NCBI RefSeq assembly: GCF_004363695.1
Contig: NZ_SNZC01000004.1
Span: 124,001-188,000, forward strand
Reading direction: 5' to 3'
DNA: 64,000 nt
DNA from: Flavobacterium cheniae
Lineage (GTDB): Bacteria; Bacteroidota; Bacteroidia; Flavobacteriales; Flavobacteriaceae
Shown: one piece after another, positions 26,597-35,106 of the stretch
Layout: every line of letters starts with the position of its first letter
Numbering within the stretch: position 1 is the stretch's first letter
Program-made: the position numbers and the translations under genes
The notes under the pieces: generated by a model
Database searches by the model: none
Seen by the model: the letters and a program-made list of their open reading frames with translations, nothing else
What the model was told of the DNA's origin: nothing

Positions 26597-27328
26597 TTAT
26601 TTTTTAGATGCTTGATAAATAGTAGCTACTCCAAATGTTTGAGGTAGATGCTTCACATCTATAAACCCAATTTTTCTCAAAATATTGTTTAACACTTCTC
26701 CAAAAGGGAATTCGTTTGCAGAATTTGATAAGTACGTGTAAGCGGATTGATCTTTTGAAAACAATTTTCCTACTAACGGAAGAATTACTTTTGAATGAAA
26801 AGCATAACCTTGTTTGAACGGAAATTTAGTAGGAACTGAAGTTTCTAAAATGATAAATTGTCCGTTAGGTTTTAATGTTCTTAAGATTTCAGATAAACCT
26901 TTTTCAAGATTTTCAAAATTACGAACGCCATAAGCAACGGTAATAACATCAAAATAATTATCAGGATAAGGAATGTTTTCACCATCACCTAAAACCATTT
27001 GAATTTTTGAGTCTAATTTTTGCGCTTCAATTTTTTTCTTCCCAATGTCTAACATTCCTTGAGAAATATCTAAACCAATGATTTCAGTAGCAGAAGTTTT
27101 TGCAAATAAAATAGCCAAATCACCCGTGCCAGTTGCAATATCTAAAATAGATTTTGGCTGACTTGCCGCTACCATTTTCAAGATTTTTTGCTTCCACTTT
27201 GCATCAGTGCCAAAAGAAATTACTTTATTAAGACCATCATAGTTACCAGAAATGTTGTCAAACATTTGAGCAACTTGTTCTTTTTTACCTAATTCTGAAT
27301 CTTTGTATGGCGTTATATTTTTTGACAT
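26597..27328 (-). CDS. ubiE: Demethylmenaquinone methyltransferase
   Basis: A 243-residue SAM-dependent C-methyltransferase that makes menaquinone from demethylmenaquinone (menG function, since Bacteroidota use menaquinone). The UbiE signature region is present: VAQMFDNISGNYDGLNKVIS, the SAM-binding ILDIATGTGDLAI, NYFDVITVAYGVRNFENLEK and LYTSVP-like ILETSVPTKFPFKQ. I start at 27328 (MSKNITPYKD): the upstream ATG at 27349 lies within the -7 box. porT follows one base later, in an operon. Confidence 0.93.
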   Translation of the reverse strand: MSKNITPYKDSELGKKEQVAQMFDNISGNYDGLNKVISFGTDAKWKQKILKMVAASQPKSILDIATGTGDLAILFAKTSATEIIGLDISQGMLDIGKKKIEAQKLDSKIQMVLGDGENIPYPDNYFDVITVAYGVRNFENLEKGLSEILRTLKPNGQFIILETSVPTKFPFKQGYAFHSKVILPLVGKLFSKDQSAYTYLSNSANEFPFGEVLNNILRKIGFIDVKHLPQTFGVATIYQASKK

Positions 27329-27346
27329 TTTATTAATTTTGGAACA

Positions 27347-27354
27347 CAAAAGTA
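27347..27354 (-). promoter_or_regulatory. -7 promoter box of ubiE-porT
   Basis: Minus-strand TACTTTTG, an exact match to TAnnTTTG, 18 bases before the chosen ubiE start and after the folA stop. It implies a very short leader and an independent start within the gene cluster. Confidence 0.5.
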
Positions 27355-27381
27355 CGATTAATAATCAAGAACTTAAAAAAT

Positions 27382-27867
27382 TTACCTTTTAACATACGTT
27401 AAAAAAGTAAAATCGTAATCGTGTTTTTCGTCTTTAGTGTGGAATTCTTCAAAAACTAATTCCCATTTATCAGTATCAATTTCCGGGAAAAAAGTATCTG
27501 CTTCAATAGTAGTATGCACACGCGTTAAATCGATTTTATCCGCAATTTCAATAGATTGTTTGTAGATTTCGCCTCCGCCAATGATGAAAACTTCTTCCTC
27601 TTTTGGACACAAATCAATCGCTTTTTTTAAACTACTTGCTACCAAACAACCTTCTGGCGCTTCGTAATCTTTTTGTCGAGTAATAATTACATGTGTGCGA
27701 TTAGGTAACGGTTTCTGAAAGCTTTCAAAAGTTTTTCTTCCCATCACAATAAAATGACCCGATGTTAAACTTTTAAAACGTTTAAAATCATCTGGCAAAT
27801 GCCAAACCAATTGATTGTCTTTTCCTAAAGCGTTGTTTTCAGATGCGGCTGCGATTATAGTTAGCAT
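27382..27867 (-). CDS. folA: Dihydrofolate reductase
   Basis: A 161-residue enzyme reducing dihydrofolate to tetrahydrofolate with NADPH. Recognisable parts are IIAAASENNALGKDNQLVWH (Met20-loop region with the conserved Trp), LPDDFKRFKSLT with the catalytic Asp, GHFIVMGRKTFES and FIIGGGEIY for cofactor binding. It is the last of a minus-strand run that begins with thyA; thymidylate synthase makes the dihydrofolate that this enzyme recycles. Four small TonB_C-like genes separate the two, and one base separates folA from the nearest. Confidence 0.96.
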   Translation of the reverse strand: MLTIIAAASENNALGKDNQLVWHLPDDFKRFKSLTSGHFIVMGRKTFESFQKPLPNRTHVIITRQKDYEAPEGCLVASSLKKAIDLCPKEEEVFIIGGGEIYKQSIEIADKIDLTRVHTTIEADTFFPEIDTDKWELVFEEFHTKDEKHDYDFTFLTYVKR

Positions 27868-27868
27868 G

Positions 27869-28264
27869 TTATTTTTCTTTTGGGTGTAAATAAAATGAAG
27901 TTGTCATTAAAGCATCTCGAGGTTTTCCGTTTTCAATTACGGGTTCAACTTTTGGAAATTTTTTGAATAGTTCAATAATTTTATGTTTGAAATTTTCAAT
28001 TTTCCCATCAATAGATTCAATTACCATATTGCCTTCTTTGGTAACGGTATATTTTATTCTCAAAAGTTGTAAATCGTATAAATTCGATGCTTCTTCTCTA
28101 TATTTTTCATATTCTGATTGGACTTCAGTTCTAATTACTTCCATAATGCAAGAATTAGGAGAGGAAGTTTTTTTACAGTCGTCAAATAGTTTTTCGTAAT
28201 TTTTATCTTGTCCAAATAATGAGAGTTGAAACAGTAAAAAAAGTATAATAGATATTTTTTTCAT
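27869..28264 (-). CDS. Secreted protein, degenerate TonB_C-like
   Basis: A 131-residue protein with a signal peptide (MKKISIILFLLFQLSLFGQ). The mature part contains a TVTKEGNMVIESIDGKIENF segment and a FKKFPKVEPVIENGKPRDAL ending that match the late part of the TonB_C domains in the three neighbours (KEG..., LLPKMEPG, GKP), though the IQGRV core is not recognisable. It is probably a diverged copy of the neighbouring genes. Function unknown. Spacing of 1-2 bases on each side places it in the thyA-folA run. Confidence 0.5.
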   Translation of the reverse strand: MKKISIILFLLFQLSLFGQDKNYEKLFDDCKKTSSPNSCIMEVIRTEVQSEYEKYREEASNLYDLQLLRIKYTVTKEGNMVIESIDGKIENFKHKIIELFKKFPKVEPVIENGKPRDALMTTSFYLHPKEK

Positions 28265-28265
28265 G

Positions 28266-28724
28266 TTATTTTAAATTAAAGATTATTGGTTGTAGGTATT
28301 TTGTACTCACAGTTTCTCCTCTAAATTTTCCGGGTTCCATTTTTGGTAAAAGACTTATTATTCTAATTGCTTCTGTCTCTAATAATTCGCAACCTTCAGG
28401 AACTTTAGTTGAAATGATTTCAATTTTTCCTTCGGCATTAATTACAAAGATTACAGAAACTCGTCCTTGAATTTTTTTCTTTCTAGCTTCTTTTGGATAG
28501 TTAAAGTTTTTACTAATGTGTTCACTCAATTTTTCTTGAAAACAAGTTAGTTTTTTGTTTCTAGCCTCTTCTTCACATCCGGGAAAAACGGGAACATCTT
28601 CAAGTACGGGAAAAGGAACAATCTCTTCTTTTATAACTTCTTCTTTGGTTACCGTTATTTCTTGTGACCAACTAATATTAGCTTTTAAAATCAGAGCTAA
28701 AACAAATAGCATTTTTTTTATCAT
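28266..28724 (-). CDS. Secreted TonB C-terminal domain protein
   Basis: A 152-residue protein: a signal peptide (MIKKMLFVLALILKANISWS), a short linker with VFPGCEEEARNKKLTC, and a TonB_C domain (HISKNFNYPKEARKKKIQGR, FVINAEGKIEII, SLLPKMEPGKFRGE). It lacks the proline-rich spacer of an energy transducer, and the hydrophobic N-terminus looks like a cleavable signal, so it may work as a free periplasmic domain. Cysteines CEEE...TC may form a disulphide. It is paralogous with the next two genes. Confidence 0.72.
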   Translation of the reverse strand: MIKKMLFVLALILKANISWSQEITVTKEEVIKEEIVPFPVLEDVPVFPGCEEEARNKKLTCFQEKLSEHISKNFNYPKEARKKKIQGRVSVIFVINAEGKIEIISTKVPEGCELLETEAIRIISLLPKMEPGKFRGETVSTKYLQPIIFNLK

Positions 28725-28858
28725 AAAGCAGTTTTATTTATTAAATCAAATGGAAAAAGATTTTGTTAATTCTGTTTATATAATTGGTTTTAGTAGTTTT
28801 GAAATTATATGTTAATTTTAAACTATACTAAAGTGATATTTTGGATGCTACCTAAATT

Positions 28859-29308
28859 TTAAAGTTTAAAAGTTATGGGTTGGGTATATTTTACTTTAAC
28901 TGGTTTTCCTTTTTGCATTCCAGGTTTAAATTTTGGAAGTAAGCTTATAATCCTAATAGCTTCTTTTTCTAGTATTTCGCAATCTTTACAATCTTCTGGA
29001 CTTTTTGCAACAATATTTTCAACCACACCTTCATAGTTTATTAAAAAAGTAACGAGAATTCTACCTTGTATTTTTTTTTGTTTAGCAACCGTAGGGTATC
29101 TCATGTTTTTAATTACATGTTCTGCCATTTTTTGCTTGAAGCAGTTTACAGAATTACTTTGATCTATTTCATCACATCCATGAAATATAGGTGCAGATTC
29201 TGTTACTGTAATAGGTTTTTTTTCTTCTGAGGTTTCTGTGATCTTTTTTTCTTGACCAAAAGATAAGAGTTGCGAAAAGATAAAAATAAGAATTAAAGTT
29301 TTGTTCAT
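28859..29308 (-). CDS. Secreted TonB C-terminal domain protein
   Basis: A 149-residue paralogue of the preceding entry: signal peptide (MNKTLILIFIFSQLLSFGQ), the same APIFHGCDEIDQSNSVNCFK linker with two cysteines, then a TonB_C domain (HVIKNMRYPTVAKQKKIQGR, FLINYEGVVENIVAKSPEDC, LLPKFKPGMQKGKPVKVKYT). It adds a CKDCEIL pair of cysteines. About 134 bases without a gene separate it from the next copy downstream; that gap is AT-rich and I see no promoter in it. It abuts the 265-residue paralogue upstream. Confidence 0.72.
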   Translation of the reverse strand: MNKTLILIFIFSQLLSFGQEKKITETSEEKKPITVTESAPIFHGCDEIDQSNSVNCFKQKMAEHVIKNMRYPTVAKQKKIQGRILVTFLINYEGVVENIVAKSPEDCKDCEILEKEAIRIISLLPKFKPGMQKGKPVKVKYTQPITFKL

Positions 29309-30106
29309 TTATTGAAGTCTAAAAGTTAAAGGAAATTGATAATTTACAGATACAGGTTTTCCTTCTTTGATGCCTGGATTAAATGTAGGAAGAAATTCTG
29401 AGATTTTTAGAGCTTGATTTTGAAGAATTGGATGTGAAAAATAAACAATAATAGTTCTTATTTCACCTTCTTTGTTAATTACAAAATTTGTAATTGTTCT
29501 TCCTTGAATATCATTCTCCATTGCATATTCTGGATATTTAAAATTTTTTCTTACAACTTTGTTAATGATATTATTTATACTTTCAAGTGCTTTTTCTTTA
29601 TCTGTGAATTTCTCTGGTTTTCCGCCATAAGAAGGATAAAGGTCTAATTCTTCTATACGATTGGTTTTATTTTCTTCTTTTTGTCGAATTAAAATATCAT
29701 TAAATTTTTCCCCTTCGTAATTGTATTTTTTTAAATCAAATTTTACAGTAATGTATTCTAAATCTTTACCCTTTTCAAAATTTTCTATTGGGAAAGGCGG
29801 AGCTTTTAAAAAAAAATTATTTAATAATTCTTCAATGTCTTTGTTTTCTTCGTTTATTATAACAAATTGAAATTTCTTATTGCTGTCAATTTTAATGATC
29901 CCACTAATAACTCTTTCTTCTTTTGTTAACGGATCGTTTATTTGGTTGTATTCATAATTGAACATTCTTAAGATTCTGTAAAAATTAGAACCAATATTTG
30001 TTTTTGAAATACTATCTAAACCAGAATACAACTCGGAATATTCTTGAGCTGTGGTTTTTAAGTTTAAAAAACAAATAAATAAAAAAGCTAATACTATTTT
30101 TTTCAT
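29309..30106 (-). CDS. Secreted protein with C-terminal TonB_C domain
   Basis: A 265-residue protein with a signal peptide (MKKIVLAFLFICFLNLKTTA). The first 160 residues resemble a degenerate domain of the same type (SGIIKIDSNKKFQFVIINEE, FPIENFEKGKDLEYITVKFD), and residues about 175-265 form a clear TonB_C domain (KNFKYPEYAMENDIQGRTIT, FVINKEGEIRTII, LPTFNPGIKEGKPVSVNYQF). So it may be a two-domain version of its neighbours. It lies 9 bases after thyA and abuts the next copy, in the same transcript by spacing. Role unknown. Confidence 0.68.
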   Translation of the reverse strand: MKKIVLAFLFICFLNLKTTAQEYSELYSGLDSISKTNIGSNFYRILRMFNYEYNQINDPLTKEERVISGIIKIDSNKKFQFVIINEENKDIEELLNNFFLKAPPFPIENFEKGKDLEYITVKFDLKKYNYEGEKFNDILIRQKEENKTNRIEELDLYPSYGGKPEKFTDKEKALESINNIINKVVRKNFKYPEYAMENDIQGRTITNFVINKEGEIRTIIVYFSHPILQNQALKISEFLPTFNPGIKEGKPVSVNYQFPLTFRLQ

Positions 30107-30115
30107 AATTTCTTT

Positions 30116-30940
30116 TTAAACAGCAACTGCACCTTTAATATGTGGATGCGGGTCATAACCTTCCAACGTAAAATCCTCAAACTTAAAATCAAAGATATTT
30201 TTAATTTCTGGGTTTAATTTCATCGTTGGTAATGGTCGGCACTCACGAGATAGTTGTAATTCTAATTGTTCCATGTGGTTGTTGTAAATGTGCGCATCTC
30301 CAAAAGTGTGGATGAATTCGCCTACTTGTAAATCACAAACTTGCGCAATCATCATCGTAAACAAAGCATAAGACGCAATGTTAAACGGAACGCCTAAGAA
30401 AATATCGGCACTGCGTTGGTACAACTGGCAACTTAATTTTCCATCGGCAACATAAAACTGAAAAAACGCATGACATGGAGGTAAAGCGGCTTTTCCATTG
30501 GCTACGTTTTCTGCAAACGAAACAGAAGTATCCGGCAAAACACTAGGATTCCAAGCGGAAACTAACATTCTTCTGCTGTTTGGATTGGTTTTTAGCGTTT
30601 CTATTAATTCGGTAATTTGGTCAATTTCTTCACTGTTCCAATTGCGCCATTGGTGTCCGTAAACCGGACCTAAATCGCCATTTTCATCAGCCCATTCATC
30701 CCAAATTTTCACTCCGTTTTCTTGTAAATATTTGATGTTCGTGTCACCATTTAAAAACCACAACAATTCGTAAATAATCGATTTTAAGTGTAGTTTCTTA
30801 GTGGTTACCATTGGGAAACCTTCGCTTAAATCAAAACGCATTTGGTAACCAAAAACACTTAAGGTTCCAGTTCCTGTACGGTCGCCTTTTTGGTTGCCGT
30901 TTGCTAATACGTGTTTTACTAAATCGTGATATTGTTGCAT
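30116..30940 (-). CDS. thyA: Thymidylate synthase
   Basis: A 274-residue folate-dependent enzyme converting dUMP to dTMP. The signature region is complete: [35 protein letters not shown], and the active-site cysteine in [13 protein letters not shown], followed by [20 protein letters not shown] and the [12 protein letters not shown] motif. It heads the minus-strand run ending in folA. Five bases upstream of the start lies a four-copy heptamer repeat shared with accD. Confidence 0.97.
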   Translation of the reverse strand: MQQYHDLVKHVLANGNQKGDRTGTGTLSVFGYQMRFDLSEGFPMVTTKKLHLKSIIYELLWFLNGDTNIKYLQENGVKIWDEWADENGDLGPVYGHQWRNWNSEEIDQITELIETLKTNPNSRRMLVSAWNPSVLPDTSVSFAENVANGKAALPPCHAFFQFYVADGKLSCQLYQRSADIFLGVPFNIASYALFTMMIAQVCDLQVGEFIHTFGDAHIYNNHMEQLELQLSRECRPLPTMKLNPEIKNIFDFKFEDFTLEGYDPHPHIKGAVAV

Positions 30941-30945
30941 TTTTA

Positions 30946-30973
30946 AGTCAGAAGTTAGAAGTTAGAAGTCAGA
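30946..30973 (-). repeat. Four tandem heptamers (AGTYAGA) before thyA
   Basis: Units AGTCAGA, AGTTAGA, AGTTAGA, AGTCAGA, ending 5 bases before the thyA start codon. Same unit, copy number and distance as the block before accD. Confidence 0.8.
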
Positions 30974-31011
30974 AGTTTTTGAAATCTTCAACAACTTATT
31001 CAATAATAAAA

Positions 31012-32271
31012 TTAATGTGTAATATTAGCTACATCCTTTGGGTTATGCTTGTGCTTGAATAGAACAGCAAAAGCAATTGCAATTACTAAAGCATAAGCAG
31101 CAAAAGTTAACCAGATGTTGTGCCAGTCTTTTTCTCCTGTTGCAGCATCTGTAAAATACATGCTGATGATTTGTCCGCTGACAACACTTCCTAAAACAGC
31201 ACCGAAACCGTTAGTCATCATCATGAATAAACCTTGAGCCGAAGAACGAATCTTAGAATCGGTTGAGGTTTCTACGAATAATGAACCTGAAATGTTAAAG
31301 AAATCAAATGCCATTCCGTAAACCACACAGGATAAAATAATCATCCATAATCCATCACCAGGATTTCCGTAAGCAAATAATCCGAAACGTAAAACCCATG
31401 CAATCATACTAAACAACATTACTTGTTTGATTCCGAAACGTCTTAAGAAAAATGGAATTGCCAAGATGAATAAGGTTTCTGAAATTTGAGAAATCGACAT
31501 AATTAAAGTCGAATATTTTACTACTAATGAATCGGCATAAACTGGATCGTGTTTAAAGTCATCTAAAAATACATCACCGTAAGCGTTGGTTAATTGTAAA
31601 GCAGCTCCAAGGAACATACTGAATACAAAGAATAAGGCTAATTTGTAATCAGCAAATAATTTAAACGAACTTAATCCCATAAGTTCCATGAAAGACTTGT
31701 TTTCTGTAGTATTTCCTTCTGGTTCACATTTTGGTAATGTAAAGGAATACAATCCTAAGAAAATAGCAGCAATGGCGGCAATGTAAAATTGATTTTCAGA
31801 AGCTTTATTTCCGGTTAAGTTGGTAATCCACATCGCTACAATGAAACCAATAGTTCCCCAAACACGAATAGGTGGAAAGTCTTTCACCACATCTAAACCA
31901 CCTTTTTTCAAGGCGTTGTAAGCAACAGAATTAGAAAGCGCAATGGTTGGCATGTAAAAAATCATTGCCACTAAAATCACCCAAAAGAAATCAGATGGAT
32001 TGCTAACTTGTGGAACATATAAAAGTGTTAAACCTCCTAAAATATGAAGAGCTCCGTATAATTTTTCAGCATTTATCCATCGGTCGGCAACAATTCCGCA
32101 AAGTGTTGGCATAAAAATCGAAGCAATTCCCATAGTAGAAAAAATAGCTCCAAATTGTGCTCCATCCCAATTTTTAGTTCCAAACCAATAATTTGCTACT
32201 GTGATAAGCCAAGCTCCCCAAACGAAGAACTGGAAAAAGTTCATTATCGTTAATCTGAATTTTACATTCAT
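31012..32271 (-). CDS. Nucleoside:proton symporter (MFS, NupG-like)
   Basis: A 419-residue transporter with about 12 hydrophobic helices, starting MNVKFRLTIMNFFQFFVWGA. The early WLITVANYWF and MGIASIFMPTLCGIVADRWI segments and the later ISQISETLFILAIPFFLRRF segment are typical of the nucleoside:H+ symporter branch (NupG/XapB). It takes up nucleosides across the inner membrane, which suits a position upstream of thymidylate synthase. The DUF151 gene lies 18 bases upstream, and the two are likely cotranscribed. Confidence 0.85.
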   Translation of the reverse strand: MNVKFRLTIMNFFQFFVWGAWLITVANYWFGTKNWDGAQFGAIFSTMGIASIFMPTLCGIVADRWINAEKLYGALHILGGLTLLYVPQVSNPSDFFWVILVAMIFYMPTIALSNSVAYNALKKGGLDVVKDFPPIRVWGTIGFIVAMWITNLTGNKASENQFYIAAIAAIFLGLYSFTLPKCEPEGNTTENKSFMELMGLSSFKLFADYKLALFFVFSMFLGAALQLTNAYGDVFLDDFKHDPVYADSLVVKYSTLIMSISQISETLFILAIPFFLRRFGIKQVMLFSMIAWVLRFGLFAYGNPGDGLWMIILSCVVYGMAFDFFNISGSLFVETSTDSKIRSSAQGLFMMMTNGFGAVLGSVVSGQIISMYFTDAATGEKDWHNIWLTFAAYALVIAIAFAVLFKHKHNPKDVANITH

Positions 32272-32289
32272 ACTGTTATAGTTAAAGTA

Positions 32290-32913
32290 TTAAGATTCTT
32301 TTTTTGAGATTTCATCTCTAATTTTTGCTGCTTTTTCGTAGTCTTCGTTTTGCACAGCTTCGTCTAATTTTTCGTATAATTCTTTTAGCGAATAGCCTGA
32401 ATAACTGTCAGCAGGAACAACTACATCTTCTTGTCCAAAAGTTTCTGGAGTAGAAAGAATGTCATCGTTTTCCTGGTTTTCTGCATTTTCAGAAGGATTA
32501 ATGCTTAGGTAAATTCCAGCTTTGTCCAAGATGTTTTTGTAAGTAAAAATAGGAGCATTAAAGCGTAACGCTAACGCAATAGCATCTGAAGTTCTAGCGT
32601 CGATAATTTCTTCGATTTTGTCTCTTTCACAAATAATACTCGAATAGAAAACACCATCAACTAACTTATGAATAATCACTTGTTTTACCACGATGTCAAA
32701 TCGGTCGGCAAAACTTTTAAATAAATCGTGTGTAAGTGGGCGAGGTGGTTTGATTTCTTTTTCTAAAGCAATAGCAATAGATTGAGCTTCAAAAGCACCG
32801 ATAACGATAGGTAGTTTTCGGTCACCATCCACTTCATTTAAGATTAAGGCATAAGCTCCGTTTTGCGTTTGGCTATAGGAAATACCTTTTATAGTTAATT
32901 TTACTAAACTCAT
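32290..32913 (-). CDS. Bifunctional nuclease domain (DUF151) protein with UVR motif
   Basis: A 207-residue cytosolic protein. Residues 1-145 form the DUF151/BFN domain (LPIVIGAFEAQSIAIALEKE, DARTSDAIALALRFNAPIFT). The C-terminus has a UvrB/UvrC-interaction motif (LKELYEKLDEAVQNEDYEKA). Plant and bacterial members have been reported to show nuclease activity, but the general role is unsettled. The combination of BFN and UVR motif is common in Bacteroidota. It lies 18 bases upstream of the nucleoside transporter gene. Confidence 0.88.
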   Translation of the reverse strand: MSLVKLTIKGISYSQTQNGAYALILNEVDGDRKLPIVIGAFEAQSIAIALEKEIKPPRPLTHDLFKSFADRFDIVVKQVIIHKLVDGVFYSSIICERDKIEEIIDARTSDAIALALRFNAPIFTYKNILDKAGIYLSINPSENAENQENDDILSTPETFGQEDVVVPADSYSGYSLKELYEKLDEAVQNEDYEKAAKIRDEISKKES

Positions 32914-32981
32914 TTCAAATTGTTAATTATCATTTCTTTGATGTCTGATTTGGATTTTTAAACACCATCACAAAGTCAGAA

Positions 32982-33010
32982 AATGGCTAACAGAAAAACG
33001 GTTAGCCATT
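32982..33010. other. Ten-base-pair hairpin
   Basis: AATGGCTAAC (32982-32991) pairs perfectly with GTTAGCCATT (33001-33010) across a 9-base loop. It lacks a T run on either strand and sits 69 bases before the DUF151 start, so it may be part of that gene's leader. Confidence 0.5.
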
Positions 33011-33021
33011 CGCTCCAAAAA

Positions 33022-33055
33022 TAAAAAAAAGAGCTATCTAAACAAAGATAACTCT
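33022..33055 (-). terminator. Intrinsic terminator after etfA
   Basis: On the minus strand AGAGTTATCT pairs with AGATAGCTCT (one mismatch) and is followed by eight T. It closes the etfB-etfA transcript. Confidence 0.8.
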
Positions 33056-33092
33056 AATTTTAATTTAATATATTTTTTAAACAACTATTTTG

Positions 33093-34061
33093 TTACGAGT
33101 TGCTTGCTTTAAATGCTTTTAATTTTTCAATTAATTGAGGCACTACAGTGAAAGCATCACCTACAACTCCATAATCAGCTACTTTAAAGAAAGGTGCTTC
33201 TGGATCTGTGTTGATAACTACTTTTACTTTTGATGAGTTAATACCTGCAATATGTTGAATTGCTCCAGAGATTCCAACTGCAATGTACAAGTTAGAAGCT
33301 ACTGGTTTTCCAGTTTGTCCAACGTGCTCACTGTGAGGTCTCCATCCGATGTCAGAAACTGGTTTAGAACATGCAGTTGCAGCACCTAAAACAGAAGCTA
33401 ATTCTTCAATCATTCCCCAATTTTCTGGACCTTTCATTCCACGACCTGCAGAGACCACGATTTCAGCATCAGCGATAGTTACTTTTCCAGTTACTTTTTC
33501 TACGTTTTCAACTTTGATTCCGAAATCAGCATCGTTTAATGATGGTGCGAAGCTTTCTTCAGTCATTGCAGCAGCATTTTCTACTAATCCGAAAGAGTTT
33601 TTAGCAATTCCTAATACTTTTACTGGAGTTGAAATTTCAGTAATATTGAATGCTTTGTTTGAAAAAGCTGTTCTTTTTACTTGGAAAGGCGAAGTGCTTT
33701 CTGGTAACGCTACAACATTTGAAGCATAACCTGCTTCTAAAGCTACCGCTACGAGTGGAGCTAAATATAAACTATCTGTAGTTGAAGAAACTAATACAAT
33801 TTGAGTTCCTTCTTTTTTAGCCGCTTGAGCAATTACATCAGCATATGCTTTTGCGCTAAAGTTGTTTAATTTATCGTTTGAAACGTTTAATACTTTGTCT
33901 ACTCCGTAAGCCGCTAAAGCACTGTTGTCAGAGTTGTTAATAGTTACAGCGGTAACTGTTGTTCCCATTGAAGCAGCTACTTTTTTTGCGTAAGAAGCTA
34001 ATTCGAATGCTACTTTTTTAATTTTTCCTTCTGCTGATTCAGCATATATTAATATCGACAT
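33093..34061 (-). CDS. etfA: Electron transfer flavoprotein subunit alpha
   Basis: A 322-residue subunit that binds FAD. The C-terminal FAD domain has IVVSAGRGMKGPENWGMIEE, GWRPHSEHVGQTGKPVASNL and IAVGISGAIQHIAGINSSKV, the standard signature. The N-terminal domain (ILIYAESAEGKIKKVAFELA) is the Rossmann-like part. With EtfB it passes electrons from acyl-CoA dehydrogenases to the quinone pool. It lies 25 bases after etfB in a two-gene operon and ends at a terminator. Confidence 0.95.
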   Translation of the reverse strand: MSILIYAESAEGKIKKVAFELASYAKKVAASMGTTVTAVTINNSDNSALAAYGVDKVLNVSNDKLNNFSAKAYADVIAQAAKKEGTQIVLVSSTTDSLYLAPLVAVALEAGYASNVVALPESTSPFQVKRTAFSNKAFNITEISTPVKVLGIAKNSFGLVENAAAMTEESFAPSLNDADFGIKVENVEKVTGKVTIADAEIVVSAGRGMKGPENWGMIEELASVLGAATACSKPVSDIGWRPHSEHVGQTGKPVASNLYIAVGISGAIQHIAGINSSKVKVVINTDPEAPFFKVADYGVVGDAFTVVPQLIEKLKAFKASNS

Positions 34062-34086
34062 GATTCTTTAATTTTTAGGTTTGAAA

Positions 34087-34833
34087 TTAGATAACTTTCG
34101 CTTCGTTATGTAATAAGTTAATTAACTCATCTAAGTTGTCAGCATTTACTAATTTAACTGCTGATTTAGCAGCTGGTTTTTCAAATTTAACAGCTTTTGT
34201 TGTAGTTGCGTCGCCAGTTGGTTCTACTAGAGTTAAGGCTTTAGTTCTTGCCATCATGATTCCTCTCATGTTTGGAATACGTAAATCTTTTTCTTCTACT
34301 AAACCTTTTTGACCACCAATAATTAATGGTAAACCTGCAGAAATAGTTTCTTTTCCACCGTCAATTTCTCTAGTTACTTTTGCTTCGTTTCCATTTACGT
34401 CGATACCAACACAAGCGTTTACGAAATTGAAACCTAATAATCCAGCAACCATTCCTGGAACCATTCCACCATTATAGTCTAACGATTCTTTTCCAGCAAT
34501 TACTAAATCATAACCTCCGTTTTTAACAACTTCAGCTAATTGTTTTGCAACAAACATTCCGTCTGTTGGGTTTGCATTAATACGAATTGCTTCGTCTGCT
34601 CCAATTGCTAATGCTTTTCTTAAAGTTGCTTCAGCGTCAGCTCCACCAACATTTACAACAGTAACATTTGCTCCTTGTTGCTCTTTAAACCAAATGGCTC
34701 TTGTTAAACCAAATTCATCATTAGGATTAATTACAAATTGAACACCGTTAGTGTCAAACTCACTGTCACCATTGACAAAATTAATCTTTGAAGTAGTATC
34801 AGGTACGTGACTGATGCAAACTAATATTTTCAT
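34087..34833 (-). CDS. etfB: Electron transfer flavoprotein subunit beta
   Basis: A 248-residue AMP-binding subunit. It begins MKILVCISHVPDTTSKINFV and contains NPNDEFGLTRAIWFKEQQGA, LAIGADEAIRI, VIAGKESLDYNGGMVPGMVA and the later GGKETISAGLPLIIGGQKGL motif. I start at 34833 since the longer frame from 34905 adds 24 residues that run through the promoter. It is the first gene of the etfBA pair. Confidence 0.95.
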   Translation of the reverse strand: MKILVCISHVPDTTSKINFVNGDSEFDTNGVQFVINPNDEFGLTRAIWFKEQQGANVTVVNVGGADAEATLRKALAIGADEAIRINANPTDGMFVAKQLAEVVKNGGYDLVIAGKESLDYNGGMVPGMVAGLLGFNFVNACVGIDVNGNEAKVTREIDGGKETISAGLPLIIGGQKGLVEEKDLRIPNMRGIMMARTKALTLVEPTGDATTTKAVKFEKPAAKSAVKLVNADNLDELINLLHNEAKVI

Positions 34834-34867
34834 TTTTATGTATTTTGTTAGTGAATATTTTCTGTCC

Positions 34868-34875
34868 CAAAAATA
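34868..34875 (-). promoter_or_regulatory. -7 promoter box of etfBA
   Basis: Minus-strand TATTTTTG matches TAnnTTTG, 34 bases before the chosen etfB start, inside the 273-base gap shared with the divergent pdhB. Confidence 0.5.
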
Positions 34876-35002
34876 CAAAATAATTTCTAAATAAAAACTA
34901 TGCACGCATAATAAATATGTTTTTCTTAGATAAATTAGCTTTTTTTTAGGAATAGTTTAATTACGGAGTTGTGTTTTGTGTTTTGATTGAATATTTTTAA
35001 CG

Positions 35003-35016
35003 CTAAAACGTTTTAG
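35003..35016. promoter_or_regulatory. Perfect 14-bp palindrome CTAAAACGTTTTAG
   Basis: It is centred on CG, like LacI-family operators, in the gap between divergent etfBA and pdhB. It lies 54 bases upstream of the pdhB -7 box and over 120 bases upstream of that of etfB. No regulator gene is adjacent. Confidence 0.4.
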
Positions 35017-35069
35017 TAGAAAGTGTTGCCATTTTTTTTAATAACGAATTAGAATAATTATATTTTTCT

Positions 35070-35077
35070 TACTTTTG
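35070..35077 (+). promoter_or_regulatory. -7 promoter box of pdhB
   Basis: TACTTTTG, an exact consensus match, 29 bases before the pdhB start. No clear -33 element at the expected distance. Confidence 0.6.
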
Positions 35078-35106
35078 CCAATCATAATTCAAAAGAAATT
35101 AATTTC

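Noticed and set aside
28725..28858. Possible missed gene or promoter in the gap between TonB_C paralogues
   Set aside because: No convincing ORF, -7 box or hairpin was seen.
32982..33010. Terminator on either strand
   Set aside because: There is no T run after the stem; the adjacent hairpin at 33022-33055 is the better terminator for etfA.
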